Assembly: GCA_030549495.1 (NCBI GenBank)
Contig: JAUIRK010000207.1
Span: 496,001 to 560,000 of the forward strand
Direction of reading: 5' to 3'
DNA from: Nectonema munidae
Lineage: Eukaryota; Nematomorpha; Nectonematoida; Nectonematidae
Length of the DNA stretch: 64,000 nucleotides
Part shown: positions 12,326 through 24,100 of the stretch, one piece after another
How the letters are laid out: each line of letters opens with the position of its first letter
Position numbering within the stretch: position 1 is the stretch's first letter
Notes under the pieces: generated by a model
The model's database searches: none
What the model saw: only the letters and a program-made list of their open reading frames with translations
Told to the model about the DNA's origin: nothing
Translations under genes and position numbers: made by a program

Positions 12326-12450
12326 TACCATTTTTACTTTAAGTTCGTCCTTTTCCATTTTAAGTTCGTCCATTTCCAATTTAAGTTCGTCCTTTTTAAA
12401 TTTGTATTTAAGCTCAAAAAGTCTGTTTTTAAAACAGATTTACTTTGTTA
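12326..12450. repeat. About 20-bp tandem units, copy B of the foldback family (one arm)
   Basis: Starts ATACCATTTTTACTTTAAGT and repeats TTTAAGTTCGTCCTTTTCCA-like units three to four times. It matches one arm of copies A and C; the opposite arm is missing or strongly diverged. Confidence 0.65.
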
Positions 12451-14400
12451 GCTAAATTTTGAAATGAAAAAATCGGATTCGAACTTAAATTCTCCAGACA
12501 ACATTCTTTGTTCTACTTTTTAACCAAGAATAAAACACTAACATAGGCAGAAGTTTTCTCATGCTTGGTGTGCTTGTTGAAAATTAGGTAAACTTTAAAA
12601 AAATCATGCAATTGTATTGATTGTTGTTCATTCATTAAGGGTTCATTTTAGAAAAAAATATTTTAGTGATATGTAAGGAATAATATGAAACTATGTTTTT
12701 GAGTTTTTTTTTTATAAATTTAACAAAAAATAACGTCAAATTTAAGATGAGCACTTCACACATCATAAAAAAACACTAAAATTTATAATGAAACAAAAAA
12801 TTCTTCAAAATTTGTCAAAGTAAGAAAATGAACGGCCAAAATAGAATTGAGAAGAAGCGATTGATGCTTAAAAAGTGTTTTATGCGGTTCTTTGACTTTA
12901 GCGCCTTTAAACTTTATTGGACTTTCACCCTGTTCGTGTATTTTTGCGCATAATTTGTCTAGACATTTTTTTTCATGCCTATAAACATTAACTTTGAGGT
13001 AGTGATTCCTGCAACAAAGAATTAAAAGTTAAAGGTGGATGAACAAGTAATTTTACGAGAATGTCTTATTTTTTTTTTCTAAAAGGAAGTAGAATTTTTT
13101 CGAAACTCTGAATATATTTAGTTGACATTCTAATGAGACCTTTTTTTCCACAGGATCTTAAGCTCAAATCCTTCATATAAAAAAAGATCAGTTTTAATTA
13201 GTGAATCTCACAGAAACAATTCAATTTTGCGTTAATTTTTTTGGAAATCAAATAAAACCTAAATGTGCGAACACCTTTTTACGCCCTTAGATTGTCGACC
13301 TAATATGGTATCATAACATAACTCGTACCTGAAAATCAATGAGCATATCGATCTTACCTCTTTCCAAGATAAATGTTCCAGGTGGGAATGTAGGTTCATC
13401 ACTGTTTGAAAATATTAGGTGCTTGAGCTATGCTTCATAGAAAGGGGAATGTCAAAATAATAGTGGTGAGCAAAAGTTGAATCTATTAATTAGAAGTTTA
13501 TGACTGGAGTTGTTTGATATATAACAAATATTGCATGACTACATCAATGTTATTTTTGTCTCATTTATATGCAATGTTTATTTAACACAAATAATGTCTG
13601 TGTCGTGCATTTTCTTGATGTGTTTATTCAATATTTCATGGAGGAAAGAGATTTCACACAACAAGCACACCTCGTCCTACCTCCCGCTACATACAAATGT
13701 TTATGAAACTAAAATAAGTGTAATGAAGCTCTTCATAAGACTTTTGCAAACCATACCAAGATAATCCCCATCATATTAACTAAGAAATACCTTTCATCAC
13801 AAGAATTGTCTGTGAAATCATCATCACCACATTTTTCGTGATTATCCACTTCCAGCGTCAATCAACATTAGGACCAAACACACTGCACAACGGACAACTT
13901 ATGATAATGATGGTTTAGCCCAACCTTTACTTCTGCGCTACAAATTTTTCGTTTAGTTCTAAAAAACGGTTGTCATAAGCTGATTCATTTCACTGGTTTG
14001 AAGTTATAAATTTAGAGTGTGTCTCGTCTAGTTATAAATAAACCTACATTTTTCCTGTAGAGACAATCTATGAAAAAGAAAGTAACAATTCACAGATCTG
14101 CAAAAATTGAAGCACAGAAAATCTTAATTACTAGGACCAGTAAGTTTTTAATCAAAATTTGAGTTTCATTTTTACTTTTTTCAAATTACGTTGAGCGAAA
14201 ACGTAAATTACCGATCTATGGAGCATACGTTTTTTTATCATCCATAATTTGCCGCATCTTGCAGCCTAGTGAATTTTCCACAAGAATCTTCAGAAATCAA
14301 CCAAATGAAGTCAAGTGATTTCACCTTGGTAAAATTATTCTTATTAAATAATTATAATTATTTGAATCTCATTTTAATGGGTTTTTTTGTAATTTTTTCA
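12451..14400. other. AT-rich intergenic DNA
   Basis: No gene is recognised. It is downstream of the - strand Gly/Tyr-rich gene and could hold 3' flank only. Confidence 0.4.
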
Positions 14401-14431
14401 CCCTCATCATATCAATATTTAAAAAAAAGTA

Positions 14432-14437
14432 TTTATT
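14432..14437 (-). terminator. Polyadenylation signal AATAAA of the Gly/Tyr-rich gene
   Basis: AATAAA on the - strand, about 50 bases after the TGA of the Gly/Tyr-rich ORF. Confidence 0.55.
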
Positions 14438-14486
14438 ATTAATAACATTTTCTACAGGTAAAATAAAATTTTTGCAATGAAAATCG

Positions 14487-14963
14487 TCATCCTCTATACC
14501 CACCACCATAGCCCCCATACCCACCACCATATCCCCCATAACCACCACCATATCCCCCATAACCACCACCATAGCCCCCATAACCACCACCATATCCCCC
14601 TAAACCACCACCAATTCCACCTCCGACACCAATTCCACCTCCGACACCAATTCCACCTCCGACACCAATTCCACCTCCGCCACCATATCCGTTAAATGTT
14701 GGAACTTGTAAGACTCTTTTTCCAACTAGACCATACTTTCCAATCCCATGTAGACCCGAGTAGTAGGAGACAACATTGCCAGAAATTCCACCAAATCCTG
14801 GAATTCCGAAAGAACCGACACCAGTTGTGCCATAGACCGGAACGCAATCAATCCGCAGTGAGTTCAATGAAAGGATTAGTATTAGGAGTGTAAGAGTGGG
14901 TATCCTTAAATGTGAACTTGATGATGATTGAACGCGCTTTCTTACTTCGTGAACTTCAAGCAT
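14487..14963 (-). CDS. Secreted glycine/tyrosine-rich protein, single exon
   Basis: A 158-residue ORF. Residues 1-20 are polar and basic (MLEVHEVRKRVQSSSSSHLR), residues 22-36 are hydrophobic (TLTLLILILSLNSL), and signal cleavage is likely after RIDC, before VPVYGT. There is no other Met in the protein, so this start is forced unless an upstream exon exists. The mature chain has a mixed segment (GTTGVGSFGIPGFGG), then an array of GGIGVG units, then GGYGGGY units to the stop. Such chains are typical of arthropod cuticle or secreted structural proteins, and some are antimicrobial; the exact role is unknown. A TATA-like box lies about 65 bases upstream and an AATAAA about 50 bases past the stop. 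A GTAAGA donor-like site inside codons 7-8 has no good nearby acceptor. Confidence 0.8.
   Translation of the reverse strand: MLEVHEVRKRVQSSSSSHLRIPTLTLLILILSLNSLRIDCVPVYGTTGVGSFGIPGFGGISGNVVSYYSGLHGIGKYGLVGKRVLQVPTFNGYGGGGGIGVGGGIGVGGGIGVGGGIGGGLGGYGGGYGGYGGGYGGYGGGYGGYGGGYGGYGGGYRG
14510..14685 (-). repeat. Coding tandem repeats (about 18- and 21-bp units)
   Basis: Within the Gly/Tyr-rich ORF, roughly three 18-bp units encode GGIGVG and about five 21-bp units encode GGYGGGY. Third-position changes are few, so the arrays are young or homogenised. Copy number probably varies between individuals. Confidence 0.8.
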
Positions 14964-15026
14964 CTGTGCTTGAGTGTCTTCAAAGCTTTATTTAGAACTA
15001 AAAAGAAAAGATGTGAACTTGTATCT

Positions 15027-15034
15027 CTTATATC
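15027..15034 (-). promoter_or_regulatory. TATA-like box of the Gly/Tyr-rich gene
   Basis: On the - strand the sequence reads GATATAAG, about 65 bases upstream of the ATG at 14963. A start site near 15000-15005 would give a short leader, as is usual for cuticle-type genes. Confidence 0.45.
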
Positions 15035-15099
15035 TGCTGCGCTAACACTCTTACACTGCCTTTGTCCTTGCTTGAAGCAGCCATGATTGCTAGTTCTAT

Positions 15100-15966
15100 G
15101 CACAAACCATTCCTTAAGGGCGTTTCACAACATTAATCAGTAAAGCTAAATTAGTAGTTAAATGATGAACAACTTAGACAATTACTAAAACTCTTGTCAA
15201 TTTAAGTACTCCACCTTGCATTTTGTTTTTTACTTGGTGCGCGACAAGACTTCTTTTGAACGCACTATTAAACGAATATTCACTCTCAAGTGAATTGCAA
15301 ACAAACTAACTTGGTTGAAAGTTAATTATATTAGTGACTAACTAATTGTACACTCAGAGAGGAACATCCTATAATTCATTACTTCTAGTGATTGAGACTG
15401 AATCTTCATTCACTTGAATAAGATTTTGAATTCACAAATTTATCACAAATTTTAAGATTACAAAAATTGGTGTATTCGAAATTTGCATTTGTAAAAATTC
15501 AATTGCATCAATTTTTTTCAATTTGAATTTTATTTGATCCAACAAAATTAAAATTAGGGTGTTCAGTTGATCCATGATATGGTCCAAACTAAAAAAGGCC
15601 ATAAAAAAGTTGAAATTTTCATTAAAATTTGAAAGTTTCCTTTTTAATATAAAATTTAATTATTGCAAATCAATTAATTAACATAAGGGTCCCTAATCCT
15701 AACCATAACACTTATCACAAATGTATTTCTTATTGAAATATGGTGAAAATGAAACTTTTTTTTAAGAAAATAAAATTTGAGTTATTAACTAAAAGCTAAA
15801 TAACATAATCCTTAATTAAATGATTAATAGCATATAAAACAAAGTGAATGGTAAGCAATTCCTAGTCTATCGTCACTATATAGCCTAATTAAAAAACACT
15901 ATATATATACTTAATCCAACTGTTAATCAGTTAATTTATAAATTAACAAATCATTTGCTTAGATTA
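15100..15966. other. AT-rich 5' flank of the Gly/Tyr-rich gene
   Basis: No gene is recognised. It may hold distal regulatory sequence for the - strand gene, but no specific site can be named. Confidence 0.35.
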
Positions 15967-16020
15967 CACTGGTTCCTAACCCGGGGTCCGTGAAGATTAG
16001 ATGGGGGGTCCGTGAAATTT
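15967..16020. mobile_element. Lone hAT terminus
   Basis: CACTGGTTCCTAACCC followed by GGGGTCCGTGAAG-like words matches the left end of the MITE at 42173 (CAGTGGTTCCCAACC, GGGGTCC). No second end or duplication was found. Confidence 0.5.
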
Positions 16021-16389
16021 TTTTATATTATATACCTCTCATCGCCATATTCCATATACAGTGAGAAAATTGATTAATTTCCATTCATTCAATTATTATT
16101 ACTTTATAAACGATATATATATTTTTTAAATCTATATAATACATGAAAATATATATAGTTCCCACTTACTAAATTTTTTTCGCAAAGTCATAATTCAAAG
16201 TAGAAAAAAGTTTTTGCTCACTTCTAAAATAGTCAAAAATATAGTAATTTAGATTTTTTGCATATATAGTTATAAATTCAAGACATAAATATGCAATTCA
16301 AGTTCGTCTTTTAGTATTTATAGAATTGAATGACATCTTATGGATAAATACTCCCATATTGTTTTTATCTATTTATTTATGTTTATAAT

Positions 16390-17280
16390 ATTATCTTCGA
16401 TGTAGTGAATATCATGGTACGGATAAAGATGTTTCCTTACTTTGGTAGCGATCAAACAAATAGCTCATATAAAGAAAAACCAATTCGTTTTGCTTATATC
16501 CAACAATGCCAATTGTATTTCACTAAGCTTTTGTATCGACTTTGATGGATATCCAAAACGTATGGATGAAACTTAAAAAAAGTAAATCTTTTGGTTTGAG
16601 AGGAGAAAACTTGCTAAATTTCACCGAAAAATTGATGAAGTTTTCACGAAACAATAATTATTTAGTTTGTAACAACTTGATATTGTTTAAAAAATGAAAC
16701 AAATGAATGTCAAACTAACAGGAACAATAAAAGTAATAGAAGAAATAAATTTCCCTTGTTTACGGTCAAAGAATTGAAGTCAAAAGGAAGAAGTTTTTAT
16801 AAAATTTAAGATAATGAAGGTATACATATTTGTCAATGGTTTGACAATAGATCAGTTTAAGCCATATCGAAAGCAATTTCACATTTACTTGATGACAAAC
16901 TACCAGGTGTTCAACTCAAGTGAGAAAAAAAGTTTAGACCAACCAAAATGCTTTGCATTTATAACAAAGAAATCAGATGGGTGAATCGTATGAACAAAAA
17001 TATTTAACAGTATAGCTTTTTGATTAGGGGTTAAAAATGGTAGTGTTCAATGACCTTATTTACATGAGTGTGATTCGGTCTTGGCAAATTTATAAAACCA
17101 CAGCTGTATCTAAGCCTAATCAAGCTATCAAATTTGATAAAATTGGTCATTTTGTCTCTCCATTTGAAAATTTAAAAATATTGAGATGTCAACATTGCCA
17201 TTCAATGACATCAAGAATATGCATATAATGTAAAGTGTTCATGTTAAACTTTTTATTGATTTTCACACACAATGAAATTT
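16390..17280 (+). mobile_element. Decayed piggyBac transposon, C-terminal part
   Basis: The + frames give, in order, MFPYFGSDQTNSSYKEKPIR with FAY (about 16428), FSRNNNYLVCNNLILFKKMK (about 16640), NVKLTGTIKVIEEINFPCLR (about 16707), FYKI...DNEGIHICQWFDN (about 16795), IYNKEIRWVNRMNKNI (about 16957), and LRCQHCHSMTSRICI with CKVFML (about 17180). This is the order of a PGBD2/3-like DDE transposase ending in the Cys-rich DNA-binding finger. Multiple stops and frameshifts are present and the N-terminal half is missing. No TTAA ends were fixed. Confidence 0.75.
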
Positions 17281-18355
17281 ATTATTTTAAATTGTAAACT
17301 TTTATTCTAACGCTTTCATGCTTTATTTTGCAAAGTGATCATCTTTTTTATAAAATGATTTGAATTTTTGTTTTCCATAAATACATGTTCAATTAGCATG
17401 CACATTCTAACCTATATAAGGGTTACGGAGACATTATTCAGAATAAACCAGAAATCAGAACTAGAGTTGGAGCTGTGAATGTTTAAAAATGATGCTGCAC
17501 AAATACGAGCAAAAAGAAAGACAGAAGTTAGGTCCAAGTACAATATTTTCTTTTACAATTGCGATTTAAGTTCCACTCAAAAAAATTTTAGTAGCAAAAA
17601 TATTAAAAGTATGAAATTTATTTCCGTATAAGTTTTAAAAAAGTAAATGTTTTTATTGCATATTTAATGAAAATGTGATATAACTCCTCATTCCCAGTCT
17701 TGATAAGCGCTTCATATATGATCGTCTATTTTCGTGAAATTGAAATTTTTTCCGCTAATTTTGATAAAAATGGTTTGTTACTATTATCTATACGTCTGCA
17801 TTTTAATATTCAAGTTTTAGGACTTTTTTAACGTTGGTCAAACGAGGTATATTTACCGTTTTTTTGCCAGTCGTTAAAGAGTTCGTTTATCTGAATCATG
17901 ACTACGGCGTGAATTCGATAATATTTCAGAACTAATCGTTTTTTTTATAGTGACCCTAAACGGCCTAGCAAGGGAGTATTTTCTGCGCCCAGGGAAGAAA
18001 AATGAGATTTTTTTAAATAATATAAATATTAATTTTTGTCAACAATTACATTATAAAAATTTAAAAGTTAGATCAATATATTATTATTATTATTAACATT
18101 TTTTAAAATGATCTTTGAATTTGATCATTTTTTTGACGAATTTCTATCTCTTTTTGAATATTAAAAATCAATCATATATTGACATTTATTTTATATTTTT
18201 ACCCTTTGATTTTTATTACGCTATATTCACTTCATTTTTTAGATTTTCAATGAGCTATCATGAATTTTTGTGTCACTCGTTGTTTATAAGTTAATTTTTC
18301 AAAGTGTTAAAGGAGAATTTTTTTCAAAATCAAATTTTCAGTTCATTTGTCAATT
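17281..18355. other. AT-rich spacer
   Basis: No gene is recognised. It probably includes the undetected left end of the hAT at 18.4 kb. Confidence 0.35.
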
Positions 18356-20371
18356 TCGAAAAAAAGAACAATAGAGGAGGAAAAGAGAATTTTTCAGGAG
18401 TAGCGGGAATTAAATTATTTTGGAGTAAAAATCGAAGAAAAAAATTGTTTTAAAATTCTTTCTCTCATTTGTGGACAAACAATAGCTTTTTCCAGGAATA
18501 CAACATTAAAAGACATCATAATTCTTTGCATAGCAGTTTTGATAGTTTTAAAATGATGTTTCAAGAACAGAAAAGTTGGCTCAACTGAAAGCGTCCCACT
18601 TAAAACAAAAAAATGATTATGAATGTAACTAAAACGTCAGAAGATTTGGTGAAGGCTATAGTGAAATGATTGCACAAAATTGACAACCTTTCCCAGAAGG
18701 AGAATTTATTAAATCATGTCTCGTGAAAGTATCAGAAGTTCTGTGTCCAGACAAAACAAAATTATTTTATGAAATAAGTCCTTCACGCAACCCAGTTGTG
18801 AGAAGGATAACAGAAATGTCATCGAACTTAGAAGAGAGGATGAAATCTTTGGTTAGAAAGTTCAGCTGTTTTTCATTGGCATTAGATGAAAGCACTGGTA
18901 TCTATGATAACTCTTTGTGCAATTTTTATCAGAGGTGTTGATTGTTATCTGAAGGTTCAGGAAGAGTTACTTAACATGCTTCTCAAAGACACCACGAGAG
19001 GTGTAGATATTTTCGAAAGTTTGGAAAATGGTTTTCGTGATTTCGATCTAAATTGGAATAAACTCAAATCCGTTTCTACTGACGGTGCACCGGCGATGTG
19101 TTCAGAGAAGTCAGGGCTTGTTGGTCTAATCAAGGCGAAAGAAAAAGAAATGAGAGCTGAGCCAATAGTTCCAATTCACTGCTTAATTCACCAGGAGGCA
19201 CTTTGCGCCAAAAGCATGAGGATAAAAAATGTACTTAATACTGTTGTCAAAACTGTGAACTCTTTGAGATCAAGTAGTCTCAAACAGCGACAATTCAAAA
19301 GTTTTTTGAATGATGTAGAATGCGAATATAGCGAAATTCCTTATTATTGTGGGGTAAGGTGGCTAAACAGGAGGGGGTAATTTTGGAGCGTTTTTTCGAT
19401 CTCAAAGAAGAAATAAAAAAATTTTAAATTCGAAAAAGATGGTGCCTGAGCTTGATGATACTTTCTTCCTGACAAGTTTAGCTTTTTTGGTAGATATCAC
19501 CAAACATCTGAACATTTTAAATTTGAAACTCCAGGGAGAATCGTGCATGATTGTTGAAATGAATTATAATGTAACAGCCTAGCAGATAAAGTTGAAAATT
19601 AGGGAAAAAAATTTGAAAATTAAAAACTTTGAGCATTTTTCTTTTTTAAAATCTCTACCTGAGATAAATGAAGTGGCGGTATCAGAATGTGTTGTTCACA
19701 TTGATGTTCTTTTTAATGAATTCGATAAAAGATTCAAAGAGCTCGAAATATTGAAGTCAGATTTCGATTTATTTGTAAATCCCTTCAATTTCGACGTCAA
19801 TCAATTGAAAAAAGATATTCAAATGGAAATAATTGATCTGAAATGTAACACGATGCTGAGGAAAACGTTTGAAACTTCAGGTGTTCCCGATTTCTACTCA
19901 AGTCTTGATGAACGTGAATTTCCCGAGTTGATTCATTTAGTCAAGAAAATTGTCTGTATGTTCGGGAGCTGACCGACGATAACTTGAAATCTTCTTTACG
20001 GATCGCTGCATCAAAGGAAATCCAACCAGAAATTGACATTTTGACAAAAGACAAAAGATGCTAAAGAAGCTCTCAATGATACACTCAAACTGTTTATGAA
20101 AATTAAAAAAAAAATTGTTATGTGATATTTTATTGAATAAAAGGTATACCTTCTTTCTGATTTTTTGAAAATTGACTTCAAAACACTAAAATCAAATCAA
20201 AAATGAGATGTTTTGAAATATTACACAATGACGATGTTTTCAATTTATGAAGCTCAAATAGACCTAATTATTCTTAAATTTTGGTCTGAATTTTTTTCAG
20301 AAATCAGAGGCCCGATCATATCGCATTTTTTTTGAAAATGGGCCACTATTTTTATCAATTGGACATCCCTG
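18356..20371 (+). mobile_element. Decayed hAT transposon (GTF2IRD2-like transposase)
   Basis: The reading starts KRTIEEEKRIFQE and a zinc-finger-like ICGQTIAFSRNTTLKRHHNS (18360-18520). It continues FPEGEFIKSCLVKVSEVLCP (about 18690), SLALDESTGIYD (first catalytic Asp, 18870), RGVDCYLKVQEELLNMLLKD and STDGAPAM (about 19075), PIHCLIHQEALCAK and GVRWLNR (to 19380), LAFLVDITKHLNILNLKLQG (about 19480), and SLPEINEV to VCMFGS (19592-19972). This is the GTF2IRD2/Charlie8-type order. Frameshifts occur near 18920 and 19385. A deletion after MFGS removes about 20 residues of the C-terminal dimerisation core, since the text resumes at LTDDNLKSSLRIAASKEIQP. The right end may be at 20371 (GGACATCCCTG). 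Confidence 0.85.
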
Positions 20372-20788
20372 GTTCAAGAGAGATTAATTAAAAATAAGCT
20401 CCCTATGTCTAAGCTCCAGACAACTAAAATAAGTAAATTTTTTAAAAATAAAAATTTTTTTTAATTCATTTTTTTGTGTAATTTTTTTTTTATTAAACAA
20501 AAATCCTAAATATAGTTTCATTCGAAATAGAAATTACAAAAATTTTCATCATGACCGACTGTGATAAATTGAATTCGTATCAGTGTGAAAAAAATTTTAT
20601 ACGCTAATTCATCCTAACAAGAAAAGGAATAGTTCTTGATAAATACGTATTTTGAAGCAAAGCAAGCAATTTTTTGATGTTATTGGAATTTTTTATGGAA
20701 ATGAAATTTACAGAATTTAGCAGACTTTTAGTTGAGGCGTTTTTTCGAAAGGTTTTTTCTAGAGGGTTTCTTGAATAAACCTTCGGGG
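20372..20788. other. AT-rich spacer
   Basis: No gene is recognised between the hAT remnant and the next MITE. Confidence 0.4.
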
Positions 20789-21168
20789 CAGTGGTGTCAA
20801 AGTGAAACTACGGATATTGTCAAGCTGGCCACAAATAATAATTCAAGTTGCGCACTTTGTATTTTATTTACAAAGATAAAGAAACAGATACCTTTAATGA
20901 CTAAAATAACAGATAGAGTGATAACATAATGCATTAAAATCACAAATTTCATTTTTTAAAACAAATCAATCTTTTTTTGCCCTGAAATTTTACATCTTTT
21001 CCAGGTAACATTTTTGAGATGTTTCGTTTATATGCCATGCCATTTGAATTTGGCTAGAAATTGGTCTGTAAATCTTTTTCAAAATACTTGAAACAAAATT
21101 TTGTTGACAAAAGATAAAATAAAAAATTAAGAGCGCCGGGCACTTAATTCGCAAGTTTGACACTCCTG
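20789..21168. mobile_element. hAT-type MITE
   Basis: 380 bp, left end CAGTGGTGTCAAAGTG and right end CAAGTTTGACACTCCTG (inverted match TGTCAAA). Flanks are CTTCGGGG (20781-20788) and CTTCAAGG (21169-21176), an 8-bp duplication with two differences, so an older insertion. No transposase. Confidence 0.75.
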
Positions 21169-21176
21169 CTTCAAGG

Positions 21177-22640
21177 GAATGACGTATAACTACAAACAAA
21201 ACTTTGCTTCATGAAAAATTGTTTTCACTATGAGACCAGTGAAAGTTGGAGCTCCATCTTGACTTATGTCGAAAAGGTTACTTTGAAAGTTCAATCCAAG
21301 TGTCCCAAAAATGCAATATCTTGACTCACTTTTGATCTAAGATTTTACAAAAAATTATATTTTGATTCGGGTTAAATGACTTCTTGTTGGTTTGCTGCGA
21401 AGATTGTCATATGTCATGATAGTGTAGGATTGCCTTCCTCTTTATCTTGTATATACGTCTGGATTTACTGCTTCTGCATTGTTTCTAATAAAATATCATT
21501 TGATTTTTGGTTTTCATTCCTCCCTCTGTTAATTGTTTTCTATTAATATGAAGGGGCGTGAGTAAGGTTGGTTGGGTACTAGGTTTCGATAATTCAAGGT
21601 GTTGGATTCGATCCCGCATCAAGCGAACTTTCTCATAGTTCGATACAAGCGGCGTAATTGTGCCTTCTCGATGAAAACACCCCATGGGAAAAAAGATATT
21701 GAAGGTTATTGAACATCTCAACAGTTGTTTGTATGCCAACTCTTTGTTCTTCCTGTTTTTTAAGTCAAAAATAATTATGCTAGATAAATTAATACTTCCC
21801 TAGCTAAAAATTAGTCTCTTTATATTCTAGATGCCGCCCCATAATTTCTAATAATTTGTACGAAACATATGGTATATCCATTTTCATCGTTTACTTCCTT
21901 TCTTAATGATAGAAGTTCGTCTTCATGATGACAAAAAATCGCTCTTTTTTCAAATTGTATATAATATTTTTGTAATCACTGAATAAAAGAAAAGAAACGT
22001 TTCTGTATACAAAAATCTTACAATAAATGATTTCAAACTTCAAAAGTTCTTCTTTGCATATTTCTTCGTAGGATTATTTAGAAGAGAATCAATCATTTAT
22101 TATTGCATTGATTTTGTGAAATTGCACAATTTTCTAAGATTCTTTGCAAATCAATTATATTTTATCATGTTTGAATTGTGAACAAAGCAGCCAAATGCCT
22201 CTAATTCATCAATCACTTTTGATTAATATTAAAATTCTAATTTTAAAATATACTTTAAAAATTCAAAATTACTTTGTTAGCGTCTGAGGTTGGCATTCCA
22301 AACTTCAAGATTCTTAGGTTGCCGATTTTCAATTTCTAGTTTCCCAAGTCCATCAAGTTCAAAGGAATATGATATACACTTAGACGAAAAATCATTCTAT
22401 TTAGACAAATTACAGATGGACGAACCAAGTTGGTTAATTATTATTATTTAGTTAGCTGATTAATTAATTAGTTAATTGATTACTTTCTTAGTTTTACTGA
22501 TAAAAAAAGTTAGTTCCACTTACTACTTTACTTTTCACAAATGAATTAGTAAGGTTTGTGCAACCTACCAGAAACATTTGAAAAAAGTTAAGAATAATTT
22601 ATTAGTTATAGTTTTGACTACTTTTGCTAAATAAGTTATA
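21177..22640. other. AT-rich spacer with a tRNA-box-B-like word
   Basis: At about 21605 GGATTCGATCCC resembles a Pol III box B, with a GC-richer stretch 21545-21680 around it; a tRNA-derived SINE remnant is possible but not shown. Nothing else is recognised. Confidence 0.3.
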
Positions 22641-23020
22641 CCGTTTTCCTTCCAATGTTCCTTTAAAGGAACATTATTTTTATTTGATTACTAAGTTAAA
22701 TTATAATGAAAATTTTTAGAAGAAAAAATATATTTGTTCAATTTAACATTTTTAAAAAAGAAATTAGTTTATTTTTGTTTGATATTTTTCCGAAATGATA
22801 TAAAATTAAGGAATTTATTTTTTGCTTATTTTTGTCAAAAAAACAATCTAGTTTTTTAAATGTCTTATTTTTCCAATCTACACTTGTACATTAAATTTTT
22901 TAAAAAAAAAGATTTAAAATAACTAACTTCATTTTAATTTTGCTTAAAGTAAGACTTTGAGCAAGTTTTATTGATAAAACATTTTTGCTGTTCCTTTAAA
23001 GAAACATTGGAGGGTTTACA
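22641..23020. mobile_element. Probable piggyBac-type terminal repeats or MITE
   Basis: A perfect 22-bp palindrome (22654-22675, centred on TTTAAA) and a close inverted counterpart (22988-23010) face each other about 330 bp apart. The CCAATGTTCCT...GGAACAT word is the same subterminal motif as in the TTAA-flanked MITE at 53662. It may be a separate MITE or the 5' end of the piggyBac ORF that follows at 23.15 kb. Confidence 0.5.
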
Positions 23021-23148
23021 CTTATCTTTCTCTCCCTATCTATACAGGTTTATATACATACTATTCTGAATAAATATATATAAAATTATTTATGTATTAA
23101 AAATATTTTCAAAAATATACTTTATCAATTTTTAGATAAAATTTTTAA

Positions 23149-24100
23149 ATGGAAAGTTTCAAAAAGGTTACTACTTTACCTGAAGCTTATGACTATCTTG
23201 TAAATCAAAGTGAAAAATATCATTATTCTTCCTCCTAATTGTTCAGCTGAAAATGTGAGCGAAACCGAAGAAGTATACAGCGATAAAGAAGACGAGTTTG
23301 AGCCAGCTGGAGAAATTAAAATAGAATTTGATGGGGATGTTGTTGAAGCTAAGCCCAGAAAAAAAACGTGCCAAGCTTGAAAACCTTGAATGGCACAAGA
23401 ATCGAACATTTGTTTCTCAAATGGCAGAAGATGATCTAGAAATCAAAGAAAAAATTTCGGAAATATGTGAAAGCTGCCCTTTTCTTCTATGGAAAAACTA
23501 CTTCTTCAAAGATATCATCTCCCTTATTGTTGATCAAACAAACCTTTACGCAAATAGAGATATGAACAATCAAAGTTTCTCAGTGACCGAAGATGAAATT
23601 CAAGTTTTTTTGGGAATTTTGATTTTGTCAGGATATCACAGTGTTCCTGAAGAACATTAATTCTGGTTTACACCACCCGACTTGGGAGTTGCTCTTGTTC
23701 ATAAAAATATGAGCAAAAATCGGTATTTAGAGATAAAAAAGTAAATTCATTTTTCAAACAATTTACATTCTTCAATTGACAGACTCCGTAAAATTTCTCC
23801 ATTATACAAAATTTTAAATAAGAATTTAATTCAGTTTGGAGTTTTGCATAAGCGCCTTTCTATTGACGAATCTATGGTTCCATATTATGGTCGCCATAGT
23901 TCAAAACAATATATAAAAGGTAAGCCAATACGTTTTGGCTACAAAATTGGTCTATTTGTAGTTCAACAGGATACCCTTACTACTTAAAAATATATCAAGT
24001 TAAAGAATTCGCAACAAAGACTCCATTGAGTACTAGGACTCCATTGAGTACTAGAGTAGTGAATGAACTAACAAGATTAAACTAAAATATTAAACTATAA
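23149..24100 (+). mobile_element. Decayed piggyBac transposon (PGBD3-like), N-terminal part
   Basis: On + the text reads MESFKKVTTLPEAYDYL, then ILPPNCSAENVSETEEVYSD (acidic leader), then WHKNRTFVSQMAEDDLEIKE, FFKDIISLIVDQTNLYANRD and DEIQVFLGILILSGYHSVPE (23328-23660). It continues FWFTPPDLGVALVHKNMSKN and RLSIDESMVPYYGRHSSKQY with IKGKPIRFGYKIG (to about 23960), which contains the first DDE Asp. The end carries TPLSTR twice, from an 18-bp tandem duplication (24019-24054), then VVNELTR. Frameshifts and stops are present and the rest of the transposase is missing. Confidence 0.8.

Noticed and set aside
14477-14695. His/Pro-rich ORF on + opposite the Gly/Tyr-rich gene
   Set aside because: Antisense shadow of the GGYGG repeats.
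21545-21680. Possible tRNA or tRNA-derived SINE (GGATTCGATCCC)
   Set aside because: Box B-like word only; no cloverleaf, no convincing box A, no second copy in the window.
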